A stretch of DNA of 64,000 nt, taken from assembly GCF_018967845.1 (NCBI RefSeq), contig NZ_JAHLZZ010000001.1, positions 4,092,001 to 4,156,000 of the forward strand, in the 5' to 3' direction. Position 1 is the stretch's first letter, and each line of letters starts with the position of its first letter. Source of the stretch: Hymenobacter siberiensis. GTDB lineage: Bacteria > Bacteroidota > Bacteroidia > Cytophagales > Hymenobacteraceae. Shown here piece by piece: positions 1 through 7,839 of the stretch. The notes below the pieces were generated by a model. The model saw nothing but the letters and a program-made list of their open reading frames with translations. It did not search any database and was not told the DNA's origin. Position numbers and translations under genes: made by a program.

Positions 1-58
1 CCCGGAGCAGATAACAGAGTTCGAAGTGACGCAGGCGCTAAAGGAAATCAATGAGTAA
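1..58 (+). CDS. 3' end of an unidentified gene (cut by window edge)
   Basis: Reading from base 2 gives 18 open codons ending in TAA at 56-58 (tail ...EVTQALKEINE). This is too short to identify. It is supported only by the open frame and the plausible acidic, helical tail; chance cannot be excluded. Confidence 0.3.
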   Translation, partial: PEQITEFEVTQALKEINE

Positions 59-159
59 CCAATTGATTTACAAAGATTTTACATCTTACATCATGTAATT
101 TCTGTCAACGCAGGAATTGGCTATGATTTGGGCATTACCCGGCGGGCATCGGCCTGGCC

Positions 160-1014
160 TCAACCGCCGGCGGCCTGGGCGGCAGGCACTAAAGCGGGCG
201 CAGGCTGGCACTTCGGGCAGAGGTAGGTGGCCCGGCCGCCCACGTAGTATTTCTCGATTTTCACCTTCGGGTGGCGCGGGCAGAAGGTGTGCGCGTCGGA
301 GCCGGGCGTAGCCGAGTCGTCCCACTCGCGGGCGTGGATAAGGAATCTCTTGGGGAAATATTTATAGTTGGCCTCGTGGGCAATGGCCGTGGTGAGCACC
401 AGCTGAATGGCGGCGTGGAGGGCTTTAAATTCGGTTGAGGATAACGAAGCACCCAGCCGCTCGGGATGAATTTTGGCCTGAAACAGCACCTCGTCCACAA
501 TCCAGTTGCCGAGGCCGGCGGTGATGCCCTGGTCGAGGAGCAGCGGCTTGAGCAGCGTTTTGCGGCGGCTGATTTTGGCCTGCAATTCGGCGGCGGTGAT
601 GGCGAGGGCATCGGGGCCGATTTTTTTGGCGGCCTGGTGGGCGGCGGCGCTTTCAGCGAGGCGGATACGGCCGAATTTGCGCGGGTCGATGAAGGCCAGG
701 CGCAGGCCCGAATCGTCGAGGTGCAGGGCCACGCGGGTGAAGCGCGGGGCGTCGGGCTCGTCGCGGTAGGCGCCGATGTCGCCGGTCATGCCGAAGTGCA
801 GCACCAGCACCTGGCCGTTATCGAGCTCCACAAAGCAGTTTTTGCCCAAGCGGCTGGTGCCCGTGATGGTGCGGCCCACCAGGCCGGCACGGAGCTGGTC
901 TTCAGGCGTGGCCAGCACGTGGGCATCGTTCACCTGCACGGCGGCAATGGTCTGGCCCACGGCAATTTCGTCGATAAAGCGGCGGTAGGTTTCGACTTCG
1001 GGTAACTCGGGCAC
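160..1014 (-). CDS. Fpg/Nei-family DNA glycosylase
   Basis: Base-excision repair enzyme of the formamidopyrimidine-DNA glycosylase (MutM/Nei) family, which removes oxidised bases and nicks the abasic site. The GTG start at 1014 is chosen because it puts the invariant PELPEVE at the mature N-terminus, where Pro2 is the catalytic nucleophile; the longer frame from 1104 would bury it. About 284 residues, as expected. Visible family residues are the Lys of SRLGKN, the Asn of GLGNWIVDEVL and the Arg of the C-terminal VGGRATYLCPKC finger. The first half of the zinc finger reads CPRH rather than CxxC, so the metal site would be Cys2-His-Cys-type or altered. Fpg versus Nei substrate preference cannot be told from this. 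The upstream region is filled by repeats rather than a recognisable ribosome-binding site. Confidence 0.9.
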   Translation of the reverse strand: MPELPEVETYRRFIDEIAVGQTIAAVQVNDAHVLATPEDQLRAGLVGRTITGTSRLGKNCFVELDNGQVLVLHFGMTGDIGAYRDEPDAPRFTRVALHLDDSGLRLAFIDPRKFGRIRLAESAAAHQAAKKIGPDALAITAAELQAKISRRKTLLKPLLLDQGITAGLGNWIVDEVLFQAKIHPERLGASLSSTEFKALHAAIQLVLTTAIAHEANYKYFPKRFLIHAREWDDSATPGSDAHTFCPRHPKVKIEKYYVGGRATYLCPKCQPAPALVPAAQAAGG

Positions 1015-1023
1015 TTGGGAAGG

Positions 1024-1049
1024 GTTGAGTTTTGAGGGTTGAATGTTGA
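1024..1049 (+). repeat. Single copy of a GTTGAGTTTTGAGGG-type arm
   Basis: This 26-bp tract just upstream of the glycosylase start is the same sequence as the left arm of the inverted repeat at 44626-44730. Here only one arm is present. Confidence 0.7.
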
Positions 1050-1057
1050 AAAAGGCC

Positions 1058-1164
1058 GTCATGCCGAGTGCAGCCGAAACATGACGCACGGGGAAGTAAC
1101 TCAATCGATTGGTTTACTACTGCACGCGAGATGCTTCGGCTGCGCGGACGCCAGATGAAGCATG
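1058..1164. repeat. Degenerate member of the GTCATGC...GAAGCATCT palindromic repeat family
   Basis: The right arm (1125-1164) is nearly identical to the right arm of the repeat at 40832-40966, and part of the spacer (TAACTCAATCG here) is also shared. The left arm is eroded but keeps GTCATGC and GCAGCCGAA. It lies between the PhzF-like gene and the glycosylase gene. Confidence 0.75.
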
Positions 1165-1220
1165 ATATTCTTTTTCTGGCTCATTAACAGAAACAAGCCA
1201 GGCGCGGTTGCCTTCCCTGC

Positions 1221-2135
1221 CTACAAACCTCCGCGCAGCCCGCCTTCCAGCACCACCACGCCGGTGCCGCCAATCTGCACCGCTGCAATGGCCTCGCGCG
1301 GGCCGCTGATGCGAACCTGCACCGCGCCGGCCCGGTCCATGTCGTGGCCCTGCTCGGCGATAAACTCGGGCGAGTTGATATAGCCGTGGTGCCAAAGATA
1401 GGCCGCCATGCCGCCGGTGGCCGAGCCCGTGACGGGGTCTTCCGACACGTCGGGCGGGGTGCCGAAGTGGCGGGCGAAGGTGTGGCCCGCCGGCGTGGCC
1501 CCGCCCAGGCAAAACAGGTGCGGACTGAAGAAGTCGCTGGTGGCGCGGTAGCGGCCCAGGCCGGCGGCGTCGGCTACGTGAGCGCGGCGCAGGGCGGCGT
1601 GGTCACGTAGCAGTATCATGAGCTGCGGCGTGCCGGTGCTCACCGTCTGGATGGGCGCGCCGGGCAGCAGGTCATCGTGTCTGAGGCCGAAGAGCGGCAG
1701 CACCGCTTCCGGCGCGTGCATGGCCCCAAAAATTGGTTGCCGCTGCGTCATCCAGACCAGGGCCGGGGCCCCGGCCGCACCCGGCAGTACATCGACCCGA
1801 ATGGGCCCGTGCAGCAGGTGCAGCGTGAGCGTGAGGGCCCCGCCGGAAGCGGGCAGCGCCACCCGGCCCGCGTGCAGCAGCGCCGTAATGGTGGCAATAG
1901 TGGGGTGCCCGGCCAGCGGAATTTCCTCGGCCGGCGTGAAAAAGCGCACCGTGAATTCGGTGCTGCCGGGCGCGGCGCGGTTCACAAAAGCGGTTTCCGA
2001 CTGGTTGAACTCGCGGGCCAGGCGCTGGCGAAGCACAGGGTCGAGGTCGTCGGCATCGAGCACCACGGCGCAGGGGTTGCCGCGCAGGGGCTCGGTGGTG
2101 AAGGCATCAATCAGCAGAAAAGGAAGCTGGGACAT
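1221..2135 (-). CDS. PhzF family phenazine-biosynthesis-like protein
   Basis: PhzF/diaminopimelate-epimerase-fold protein of about 304 residues. PhzF isomerises trans-2,3-dihydro-3-hydroxyanthranilate, but most family members have unknown substrates and no phenazine genes lie nearby. Visible family signatures are the N-terminal LIDAFTTEPLRGNPCAVV, the catalytic Glu in FNQSETAF (about residue 47) and the second-domain EDPVTGSATGG. The ATG at 2135 is chosen over 2198 because it starts directly before the conserved first strand; the longer form would add an unrelated Cys-rich leader. Cytosolic, apparently monocistronic. Confidence 0.9.
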   Translation of the reverse strand: MSQLPFLLIDAFTTEPLRGNPCAVVLDADDLDPVLRQRLAREFNQSETAFVNRAAPGSTEFTVRFFTPAEEIPLAGHPTIATITALLHAGRVALPASGGALTLTLHLLHGPIRVDVLPGAAGAPALVWMTQRQPIFGAMHAPEAVLPLFGLRHDDLLPGAPIQTVSTGTPQLMILLRDHAALRRAHVADAAGLGRYRATSDFFSPHLFCLGGATPAGHTFARHFGTPPDVSEDPVTGSATGGMAAYLWHHGYINSPEFIAEQGHDMDRAGAVQVRISGPREAIAAVQIGGTGVVVLEGGLRGGL

Positions 2136-2211
2136 AAGGCAGTGAATGGGGGACATGGGGAAACCGGCCGCGAAGGAACAACAGCCGGCCAGAACCAAAC
2201 CCGCCGCCCCA

Positions 2212-2247
2212 CAAAAAAGCCGGCCCGCAATTACGCAGGCCAGCTTT
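2212..2247 (-). terminator. Rho-independent terminator of the M48 protease gene
   Basis: On the minus strand an 11-bp stem with G-T pairs (AGCTGGCCTGC/GCGGGCCGGCT) is followed by six T. It lies just past the stop at 2269. Confidence 0.7.
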
Positions 2248-2268
2248 CGATTATGGGCAAACGGCTCC

Positions 2269-3219
2269 TTACATGGTGTCGTGCAGCTTAGCTACGCGCT
2301 GGCCGGCTTTGTCGTACACGTCGCCGCGGGCCGTGATGAACAGGCGGTGCTGCTGGCCATCGGTGAGCACGAAGGGGAAAGTTTCGTTGGTGGTGCGCGT
2401 CACGCGGCCCACCACTTCGGCGTTGTCGTCCTCATCTACCCGCACCACTTTCAGGGCGTTGGTGAGGTAGTAGCGCTGGCTGGGGTCGTTGCGGAAGGTG
2501 AGCTGGCCCACGAGGCGCACGGCCCCACCGGTGTTCTGGCTTACGGCCACCATTTCGCCCTCGTCATCGGCCTGGGCCGTGGGGTAGCGGCGCACCGGCT
2601 GGCGGGCGTAGGTTTCGCGGGCCGGCGGCGCTGCTACCACGGCCGGCGCGGCCGAGGGCGCGGCCGCGCGGGCACTGGCCACCAGCTGCGAATTGGCCCG
2701 CTGCCAGCCCTGGCCGATGGCGGCCAGGCGCGGCGTGCGGCCGGGGTGCGTGGCCGAGTCGTCGGCATCGGGCACGGTGGCCATGGCGGCCTGGGCCTGG
2801 GCCAGACTGGCTCCCAGCTTGCGCAGCACGAAACCGGAGAATTCGTCGGCCTCCAGCTCATCGGCGGGCTGCGAGCCACCGGCGCGCAGGGTGTGGCCGT
2901 TGAGGTGGTGGCCCATCTCGTGGGCCAGAATGCTGATGCCGGCCCAGTCGGTGTGGCCGGCGCGGTTCACGGAGTTCAGGAAATCGGGGTTGTAGAGCAG
3001 GAACCGCTTGCCGTTGTACACCACGGCGGCCGCGTTATCGACTTCGCGGGTGGCGCGCAGCTCGAAGCGGGCTTTGAGGCCCACGGCATCGGTGATTTCG
3101 CGGATAACGTCGGTGGGCGCAGGGGCGGTTTGGGCCTGCGCGGGAGCGGCCAGGGCCAGCGGCAGCACAAGCAGCAGCGGAGCCACCAGGCGGCTGATAA
3201 AACGAGGGAGGAAAGCCAT
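2269..3219 (-). CDS. Secreted M48-family zinc metallopeptidase
   Basis: 316-residue protein with a clear Sec signal peptide (hydrophobic stretch ending ...APAQAQ at about residue 30). The zinc site HEMGHH is at residues 100-105 in the context ILAHEMGHHLNGH, and the third ligand region ELEADEFSG at 121-128 is the M48 glutamate helix. Residues 64-80 (VVYNGKRFLLYNPDFL) match the strand before the HExxH helix. The C-terminal third (about 200-316) is a separate domain with a short internal repeat-like pattern and no assignment. Likely periplasmic or outer-membrane quality control. Single gene with its own terminator. Confidence 0.85.
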   Translation of the reverse strand: MAFLPRFISRLVAPLLLVLPLALAAPAQAQTAPAPTDVIREITDAVGLKARFELRATREVDNAAAVVYNGKRFLLYNPDFLNSVNRAGHTDWAGISILAHEMGHHLNGHTLRAGGSQPADELEADEFSGFVLRKLGASLAQAQAAMATVPDADDSATHPGRTPRLAAIGQGWQRANSQLVASARAAAPSAAPAVVAAPPARETYARQPVRRYPTAQADDEGEMVAVSQNTGGAVRLVGQLTFRNDPSQRYYLTNALKVVRVDEDDNAEVVGRVTRTTNETFPFVLTDGQQHRLFITARGDVYDKAGQRVAKLHDTM

Positions 3220-3524
3220 ATCGAAGCAGGAGAAGGGAAATGACTGTTGATTACAAATCTAAAGGCAAGCGTAATGCCAGCTTTCAGCGCCCGCTGACGG
3301 GCTTATTAGCAAGCGGATACTGGTGTAAAGCCCGCCATAACCAACAGTTAAGCGCCGCAGAATTGCCGCTGAAAATCAGCCAACGACGCGGGGCCGCTTT
3401 ATTGCGCCATTGGCAACATATCCGGCTGGTTAAATAACGATTTTACCCCGCTGGCAGTTCATTAAAGGAGAGTCGTTGCCCGGGAAAAAGGGTTGCGTGA
3501 TTCCGGCCGCCCACGGGCCCGGAG

Positions 3525-3532
3525 TAGCTTTG
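3525..3532 (+). promoter_or_regulatory. Candidate -7 box TAGCTTTG
   Basis: It matches the Bacteroidota TAnnTTTG -7 element 43 bp upstream of the ATG at 3576. No well-spaced TTG -33 element is seen. The rest of the gap 3220-3575 shows nothing recognisable. Confidence 0.4.
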
Positions 3533-3575
3533 CGCCTCCGGCCGCCATCCCCCATTCCGTTTTCATTTAGCGTTG

Positions 3576-4040
3576 ATGAACCAAGCCCACCTGCACCTCA
3601 TTGTCAACCATGTGCCCATCATGGGCAGCCTTTTTGCCGCCGTGCTGCTGGCGGCGGGCGTGCTAAAGCACAGCCTCGACCTCACCAAAGCCGGCCTGGT
3701 GGCCGTGCTGGCCGCCGGCCTGCTGTGCCTGCCGGCCCAGCTTACGGGCGAGGGTGCGGCGGCCATTGCCCTCAACCTGCCCCGCGTGAGCCGCGCCCTC
3801 ATCCAGAACCACGAGGCGGCGGCCGAGCTGGGTTTCTGGGTGTTGGAGGCAGCGGCGGCAATGGCCCTGTTCGGGTTGCTGCTGCTGAAGAATGGGTCGC
3901 CCAAAGCCCGCCTGCTGACGCTGGCGGCGCTGGCAACGGCCGTGCTTAGCTTCGGCCTGCTGGCCCGGGCCGGCAACCTCGGCGGCCAGATTCGGCATAC
4001 CGAAATCCGGGAGGGCTTTGGCACTCCCGACGAGCTGTAA
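3576..4040 (+). CDS. Small multi-pass membrane protein, DUF2231-like
   Basis: 154 residues with four hydrophobic helices and a conserved-looking N-terminal His motif (HLHLIVNHVPIMG) followed by helices around 20-45, 75-95 and 105-125. The loop GNLGGQIRHTEI near the C-terminus resembles small cytophagalean membrane proteins related to DUF2231. The His residues at the membrane edge suggest haem or metal contact, but that is inference. The ATG at 3576 is preferred to the in-frame TTG one codon earlier. The next gene begins 30 bp downstream, so the two were probably co-transcribed before that gene was interrupted. Confidence 0.6.
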   Translation: MNQAHLHLIVNHVPIMGSLFAAVLLAAGVLKHSLDLTKAGLVAVLAAGLLCLPAQLTGEGAAAIALNLPRVSRALIQNHEAAAELGFWVLEAAAAMALFGLLLLKNGSPKARLLTLAALATAVLSFGLLARAGNLGGQIRHTEIREGFGTPDEL

Positions 4041-4298
4041 TATCCCACAACCAAGCCCCGTCCCTTTCGCATGGCTTTTCCTTTTTTTGGCGACGATAAA
4101 TCGACGGTGGCGCGCCTGCTGGGCACCCTGCCCCAAACCGGCCGCGTGACCTGGATTGGCCAGCGCCCGCTGCGTCGCGAGCCACTGGTGTCAGTGCCCG
4201 AAGTCGAATTAAAAACCGACTCCCACATGCTCGGCGACCACGCCCGGCCCAAGGCGGGCGGCAAGCGGCAGGTCACGCTTATTCAGCACGAGCACCTA

Positions 4299-5136
4299 GA
4301 GCGTGAGGACAATAAAAGATTTATTTATTTACCTAAGCCAATCTAGCGTAGCACCAATATACCAAAAGGCGAGGAAGGAAACGGCGGTTTTTTCGTAGCG
4401 GGTGGCCAGGCGGCGGTATTGCTTGAGGCGGCCAAAAAAGCGCTCGACTTTGTTGCGGTCGCGGTAGGTTTCTTCGTCCATTGCCAAGGGTTCTACCCGG
4501 TTGGGATGGCTGGGAATGACGGCTTCGATGCCCCTTTCGGTGCAATAGGCGCGGGTTGCGTCGCTGTCGTAAGCCGTGTCGGCCAGCACTTTGCCCGGCT
4601 GCAGGTCCGCCAGCAAGGGCAGCGCCTGCGGGCTGTCGCCCGCCTGGCCTTCGGTCGCAATCAGCCGCACGGCGTTGCCCAGCGACTCAACGCAGGCGTG
4701 AATTTTGGTGCCGATGCCCCCGCGGCTGCGTCCGAGGCACTCGGTGGCGGCGTTACTTTTTTTTGGCCCGCTGAATGCTGGTGCGCCCGCACGACGGTCG
4801 AATCGAGCATGACCCAGTCCAGTTCGGGGGCTTGCAGGGCCTGGAAGGCCCGCTCCCAAACCCCTTTGGTCGCCATGCGCCGGAAGCGCTTGCACACGGT
4901 GTTGAATTTGCCGAAGCGTTCGGGCAGGTCGGCCCACGGGCAACCGGTGCGCATTATCCACACGACCGCGTTGAAAAACAAGCGGTTGTCTTTGCCCGTT
5001 ACCCCGCAATCCGTGGCTTTACCCGACAAAAGGGGACTCACCGCCAGCCATTGAGCATCGCTAATCTCATGTCTTCTCATAAATAATTTCTTCGTTATAA
5101 ACGATTGCCAAAGCAAAGGTAATTGTCCTCACGCTC
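4299..5136 (-). mobile_element. IS5-family insertion sequence (IS427-like), 838 bp
   Basis: Perfect 15-bp terminal inverted repeats GAGCGTGAGGACAAT (4299-4313) and its complement (5122-5136) flank a two-frame DDE transposase. The flanks show a TA duplication within CTAG on both sides. The ends are undamaged, the transposase frames are intact apart from the expected frameshift, and the target gene frame is restored on removal. This is a recent and probably still active copy. Confidence 0.93.
4329..5080 (-). CDS. IS5-family transposase made by -1 frameshifting
   Basis: The first frame starts at ATG 5080 (MRRHEISDAQW) and carries the N-terminal part with the first catalytic Asp in MLDSTVVRAHQHS. 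The second frame carries the Asp of LADTAYDSDA and the Glu of YRDRNKVERFFGRLKQ. The frames overlap at an A8 run (T8 at 4757-4764 on the plus strand), where CAA AAA AAA G can slip back one base, a classic IS5/IS427 -1 site. A -7-like TACCTTTG on the minus strand (5115-5122) may be its promoter. Confidence 0.88.
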
Positions 5137-5510
5137 TAGCGGCGGTGGCGGGCTACCTGGGGCTGGATGCGCCGCTGGACCCTGCCCGCCTGCGCCGCAA
5201 CCTAGTGGTGAGCGGTCTGAACCTGCTGGCCCTGAAAAACCGTCAGATTCACATCGGCGATGAGGTTATTCTCGACATCACCGGCGAGTGCCACCCCTGC
5301 TCGCGCATGGAGGAAGAGCTGGGCCCCGGCGGCTACAACGCCATGCGCGGGCACGGCGGCCTCACGGCCCACATTGCGCAGGGCGGCATCATTCGGGTGG
5401 GCGATGCGGTGCGGGTGGTGGCGTAGCCGGCGCAGGCCCGGGCCAGTAACTTTCGGCAGCGGGTAGCCGTTTGCAGAACAGGCATTTCACCCGTTATCGC
5501 TCCGATTTTT

Positions 5511-6716
5511 ATGGCTACTTCTTTACGTTCGTTTTCCGGGCGGGCCGGTATTTTGCTGGGCCTGGTCGTGCTGGCCGGCCCCGTCGCTCTGGGCCAGACG
5601 GTGTATGGGCTGGGCACGCTCACGGCTCCCTATCTGGGCTCGCCGGCCGGGTCGCAGGGCCTGGTTGCCATCAATGTGGCCAATGGCATGGCCGTGGGCA
5701 CGCCCGCTACCGTGGCCGGCGTGGCGGCCGGCCAGAGCCTGGTAGGCATGGATTTCCGGCCTGCCAACGCCCAGCTCTACGCCCTGGGCTACGACACGGC
5801 CGCCCTGGCCCCCGCCCCCAATGCCCAGCTCTACACCCTGAACCTGACCAGCGGGGCCGCCACACCGGTAGCGCCCGCCCTGCGCCTGGAGCTGGGCCGC
5901 CGCACCGCCCGCATCGGCTTCGACTTCAACCCCCTGGCCGACCTGATTCGGGTGGTGAGCACTACCCGCGCCAACTACCGCCTCAGCCCCAGCACCGGCG
6001 CGCTGGCCGGCACCGATACCAACCTGACCTATGCCAGCGGCTCGCCGGCCACGCCCGGCATTGGGGCCGTGGCCTACACCAACGCCTTTCCCGGCGCGAC
6101 CAACACCACACTCTACGCCTTCGACGAGCTGAATAACGGCCTGCTTTCGGTAGTGAGCCCGCCCAATGGCGGCGTACTCACGGCCCCGGTTACGGTGATG
6201 CTGCAGGTGCCGTCGGGCACGTATGGCATTGGGTCGCCGCAGGCCATCGATTTCGATATTTATTTCAATGCCGGCCTCAACCGCAACGAAGGCTTCCTGA
6301 TGGAGGTGACGGCTGGCGGCAGCAGCAACTTCTACCGCTTCAATCTGACAACCGGCCTGGCCACGCTGGTGGGCAACACGGTACCGGCAGTAGTGCCCTT
6401 CGTTATCCGCGACATTGCGGTGGGCATTGGTGCGCCGCTGGCCACAACCCCGGCCGCCCTGGCACGGCTGGCGGCGGTGTACCCCAATCCGGCCCGGGGC
6501 ACGGCCACCCTGCTCCTGCCCGCCACCCTGCGCGGCAACCAGCCCACGCTGGTAACCGTGACCGATAACCTGGGCCGCCCGGTGCTCACGCGCACCCTGG
6601 CCGCCGGCCCCGCCGAAGCCCTTGACCTGCCGCTGGCCGGCCTTGCCCCCGGCGTGTATTCGGTGCAGGCCCGCACGGCGGCTGGCCTCGTGGCCAAGCG
6701 ACTGATGGTGCAATAA
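5511..6716 (+). CDS. DUF4394 protein with T9SS C-terminal sorting domain
   Basis: 401 residues. There is a signal peptide (about 1-29, ...LAGPVALGQ), then a DUF4394 beta-propeller-like domain to about 310 with its recurring motif (GFDFNPLADLIRVVS, NYRLSP, YAFDELNNGLLSV). The ending (about 318-401) is a type IX secretion sorting domain: YPNPARGTATLLL, a VTDNLGRPVLTRTL strand and the closing LAPGVYSVQARTAAG...LMVQ. It is probably exported to the cell surface or medium. Its ligand is unknown. A -7-like TAACTTTC lies at 5447-5454. Confidence 0.88.
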   Translation: MATSLRSFSGRAGILLGLVVLAGPVALGQTVYGLGTLTAPYLGSPAGSQGLVAINVANGMAVGTPATVAGVAAGQSLVGMDFRPANAQLYALGYDTAALAPAPNAQLYTLNLTSGAATPVAPALRLELGRRTARIGFDFNPLADLIRVVSTTRANYRLSPSTGALAGTDTNLTYASGSPATPGIGAVAYTNAFPGATNTTLYAFDELNNGLLSVVSPPNGGVLTAPVTVMLQVPSGTYGIGSPQAIDFDIYFNAGLNRNEGFLMEVTAGGSSNFYRFNLTTGLATLVGNTVPAVVPFVIRDIAVGIGAPLATTPAALARLAAVYPNPARGTATLLLPATLRGNQPTLVTVTDNLGRPVLTRTLAAGPAEALDLPLAGLAPGVYSVQARTAAGLVAKRLMVQ

Positions 6717-6745
6717 CCCCTGCTACTACCCGTCCTTTCTGGGAT

Positions 6746-6787
6746 AAAAAGCACAACGCCACGGCTGCATTGGCTAGGGCGTTGTGC
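6746..6787 (-). terminator. Rho-independent terminator (minus strand)
   Basis: Perfect 10-bp stem GCACAACGCC/GGCGTTGTGC (6751-6760, 6778-6787) with five T following on the minus strand. It is the second of two minus-strand terminators in a row between convergent genes. Confidence 0.65.
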
Positions 6788-6812
6788 TGTGGGATACCAT
6801 TTCCCTGTAATT

Positions 6813-6842
6813 AAAAAACCTCCCGCCAAGGGCGAGAGGCTT
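6813..6842 (-). terminator. Rho-independent terminator, strongest on the minus strand
   Basis: A 9-bp stem with one mismatch (6819-6827/6831-6839) and a three-base loop is followed by six T on the minus strand. On the plus strand only TTT follows, so it may also weakly stop the DUF4394 transcript. Confidence 0.6.
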
Positions 6843-7046
6843 TCCGAGCTATGAAAACAACTGTCCCCTGTAAGAGACACGCAGCTATGTACGCACGGCA
6901 CCGGTCGTTCGGATTGCGGGGGAATTAACTGCTGCAACGCAGTTGCTGCTGAAGCAGGAGCTTTTGTTTCTGGTTTCTAGTATCTGGCTGGACGCTATTG
7001 AGCCGTTTTTCAGGATCAAAACCAACCAGCAACGAGAAACCAGCCA

Positions 7047-7457
7047 TCAGGCCCCGTCCATCCGCACGATTTTGGGCGTGAAGGAGCCCAGCACGTCCAC
7101 CAGCTCGTGCTGGCTGGCCATCACGGCGTAGATATATTTGTAGGCCATGGGAGCTTCGTCGAGCCCTCCGCCGATGAGCTCGATGCCGTGGTCGGCGAGG
7201 TACTTGCGCACCTGGCTTTCGCCCAGGTCGGCCTTGGCGCGGGTGCGCGACATGAACCGCCCCGCCCCGTGCGAAGCCGAAGGCAGCGACCCGGCCCCGT
7301 TCCGCCCCCGCACAATAAAGCCGGGGGCCGTCATCGAGCCGGGTATGATGCCGAGCACGCCCGTGCCGGCCGGCGTAGCCCCCTTGCGGTGGGTGATGAC
7401 CTCGCGGCCATCGGCCAGCCGCTCCTTCCAGGCGAGGTTGTGGTGGTAGTTCAACAT
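7047..7457 (-). pseudogene. C-terminal remnant of RNA ligase RtcB
   Basis: 136 residues matching only the C-terminal third of RtcB, the 3'-phosphate/5'-OH RNA ligase (usually 400-480 residues). It keeps the metal-binding HHN region (NYHHNLAWKE), HRKGATPA, GVLGIIPGSM, the GMP-accepting His in SASHGAGRFMSR, and LIGGGLDEAPMAYK. The N-terminal Cys, Asp and His metal ligands are absent. Upstream of the first codon the sequence changes abruptly to AT-rich DNA with no more RtcB coding in any frame, so the 5' two-thirds are lost. A ligase is not expected; a short expressed fragment cannot be excluded. Confidence 0.85.
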
Positions 7458-7839
7458 AGATTCGATATAATTTTTGTAAAGTATTGATTATAAATTTACC
7501 ATAAGTTTTAATGCAGTGCTTTATTTTGGGGCATCCAACTTTTTGCGGGTTTTGTTGGATAGGTAAGCGGCTGTTATGGGATAGGGTGCCAGTACGGGCA
7601 AGGTTGCACTTTGGCAGGTTGGGCGTATGGTGTAGGCGGCTGGCTGTGGTGGGCGCTGGCTGCTGCTGTGGGTGGTGGTGGTGAGAGGGAGTAGCCGGAA
7701 AACGCTCAGAAACGGGCCTAGGTTGAACGCTTATCAGCTGGAAAGGGAATTAACGGAAGGATACCATTCGTCGGGTGCTGTGGCTGCCTAGCATCTGCCT
7801 TTTTTCGTGTACTGGCGTAAATACTAAAGCTTGTGCGGA
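7458..7839. other. Gene-free stretch between the RtcB remnant and a transposase
   Basis: It is AT-rich next to the RtcB fragment, then G/T-rich low-complexity (runs of GGTGG/GGCTG around 7630-7690). No ORF, RNA or terminal repeats recognised. Confidence 0.5.

Larger units (their letters stand above)
4071..5426 (+). pseudogene. MOSC-domain protein gene split by an IS element
   Basis: MOSC domains bind molybdenum cofactor/sulfur carriers. The 5' part (4071-4298) encodes the N-terminal beta strands and the 3' part (5139-5426) encodes the rest, with the conserved Cys in GECHPCSRMEEELG. If the insertion is removed and one TA (or CTAG) retained, the frame joins exactly as ...IQHEHL-AAVAGYLGLDAPLD. 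The gene was therefore intact until a recent insertion and needs only precise excision to be restored. As it stands the first half runs into IS sequence and stops at 4346; a GTG at 5145 could start a 93-residue fragment. A second, unrelated MOSC gene at 39226 is intact. Confidence 0.9.

Noticed and set aside
466..1005. Long plus-strand frame opposite the glycosylase gene
   Set aside because: It is the antisense of a clearly coding gene; such mirror frames are expected in GC-rich DNA.
1221..2135. Phenazine biosynthesis cluster
   Set aside because: Only a PhzF-fold protein is present; other phz genes are absent.
6840..7040. tmRNA or 6S RNA in the gap before the RtcB remnant
   Set aside because: No tRNA-like ends, resume codon frame or 6S-like long rod could be recognised.
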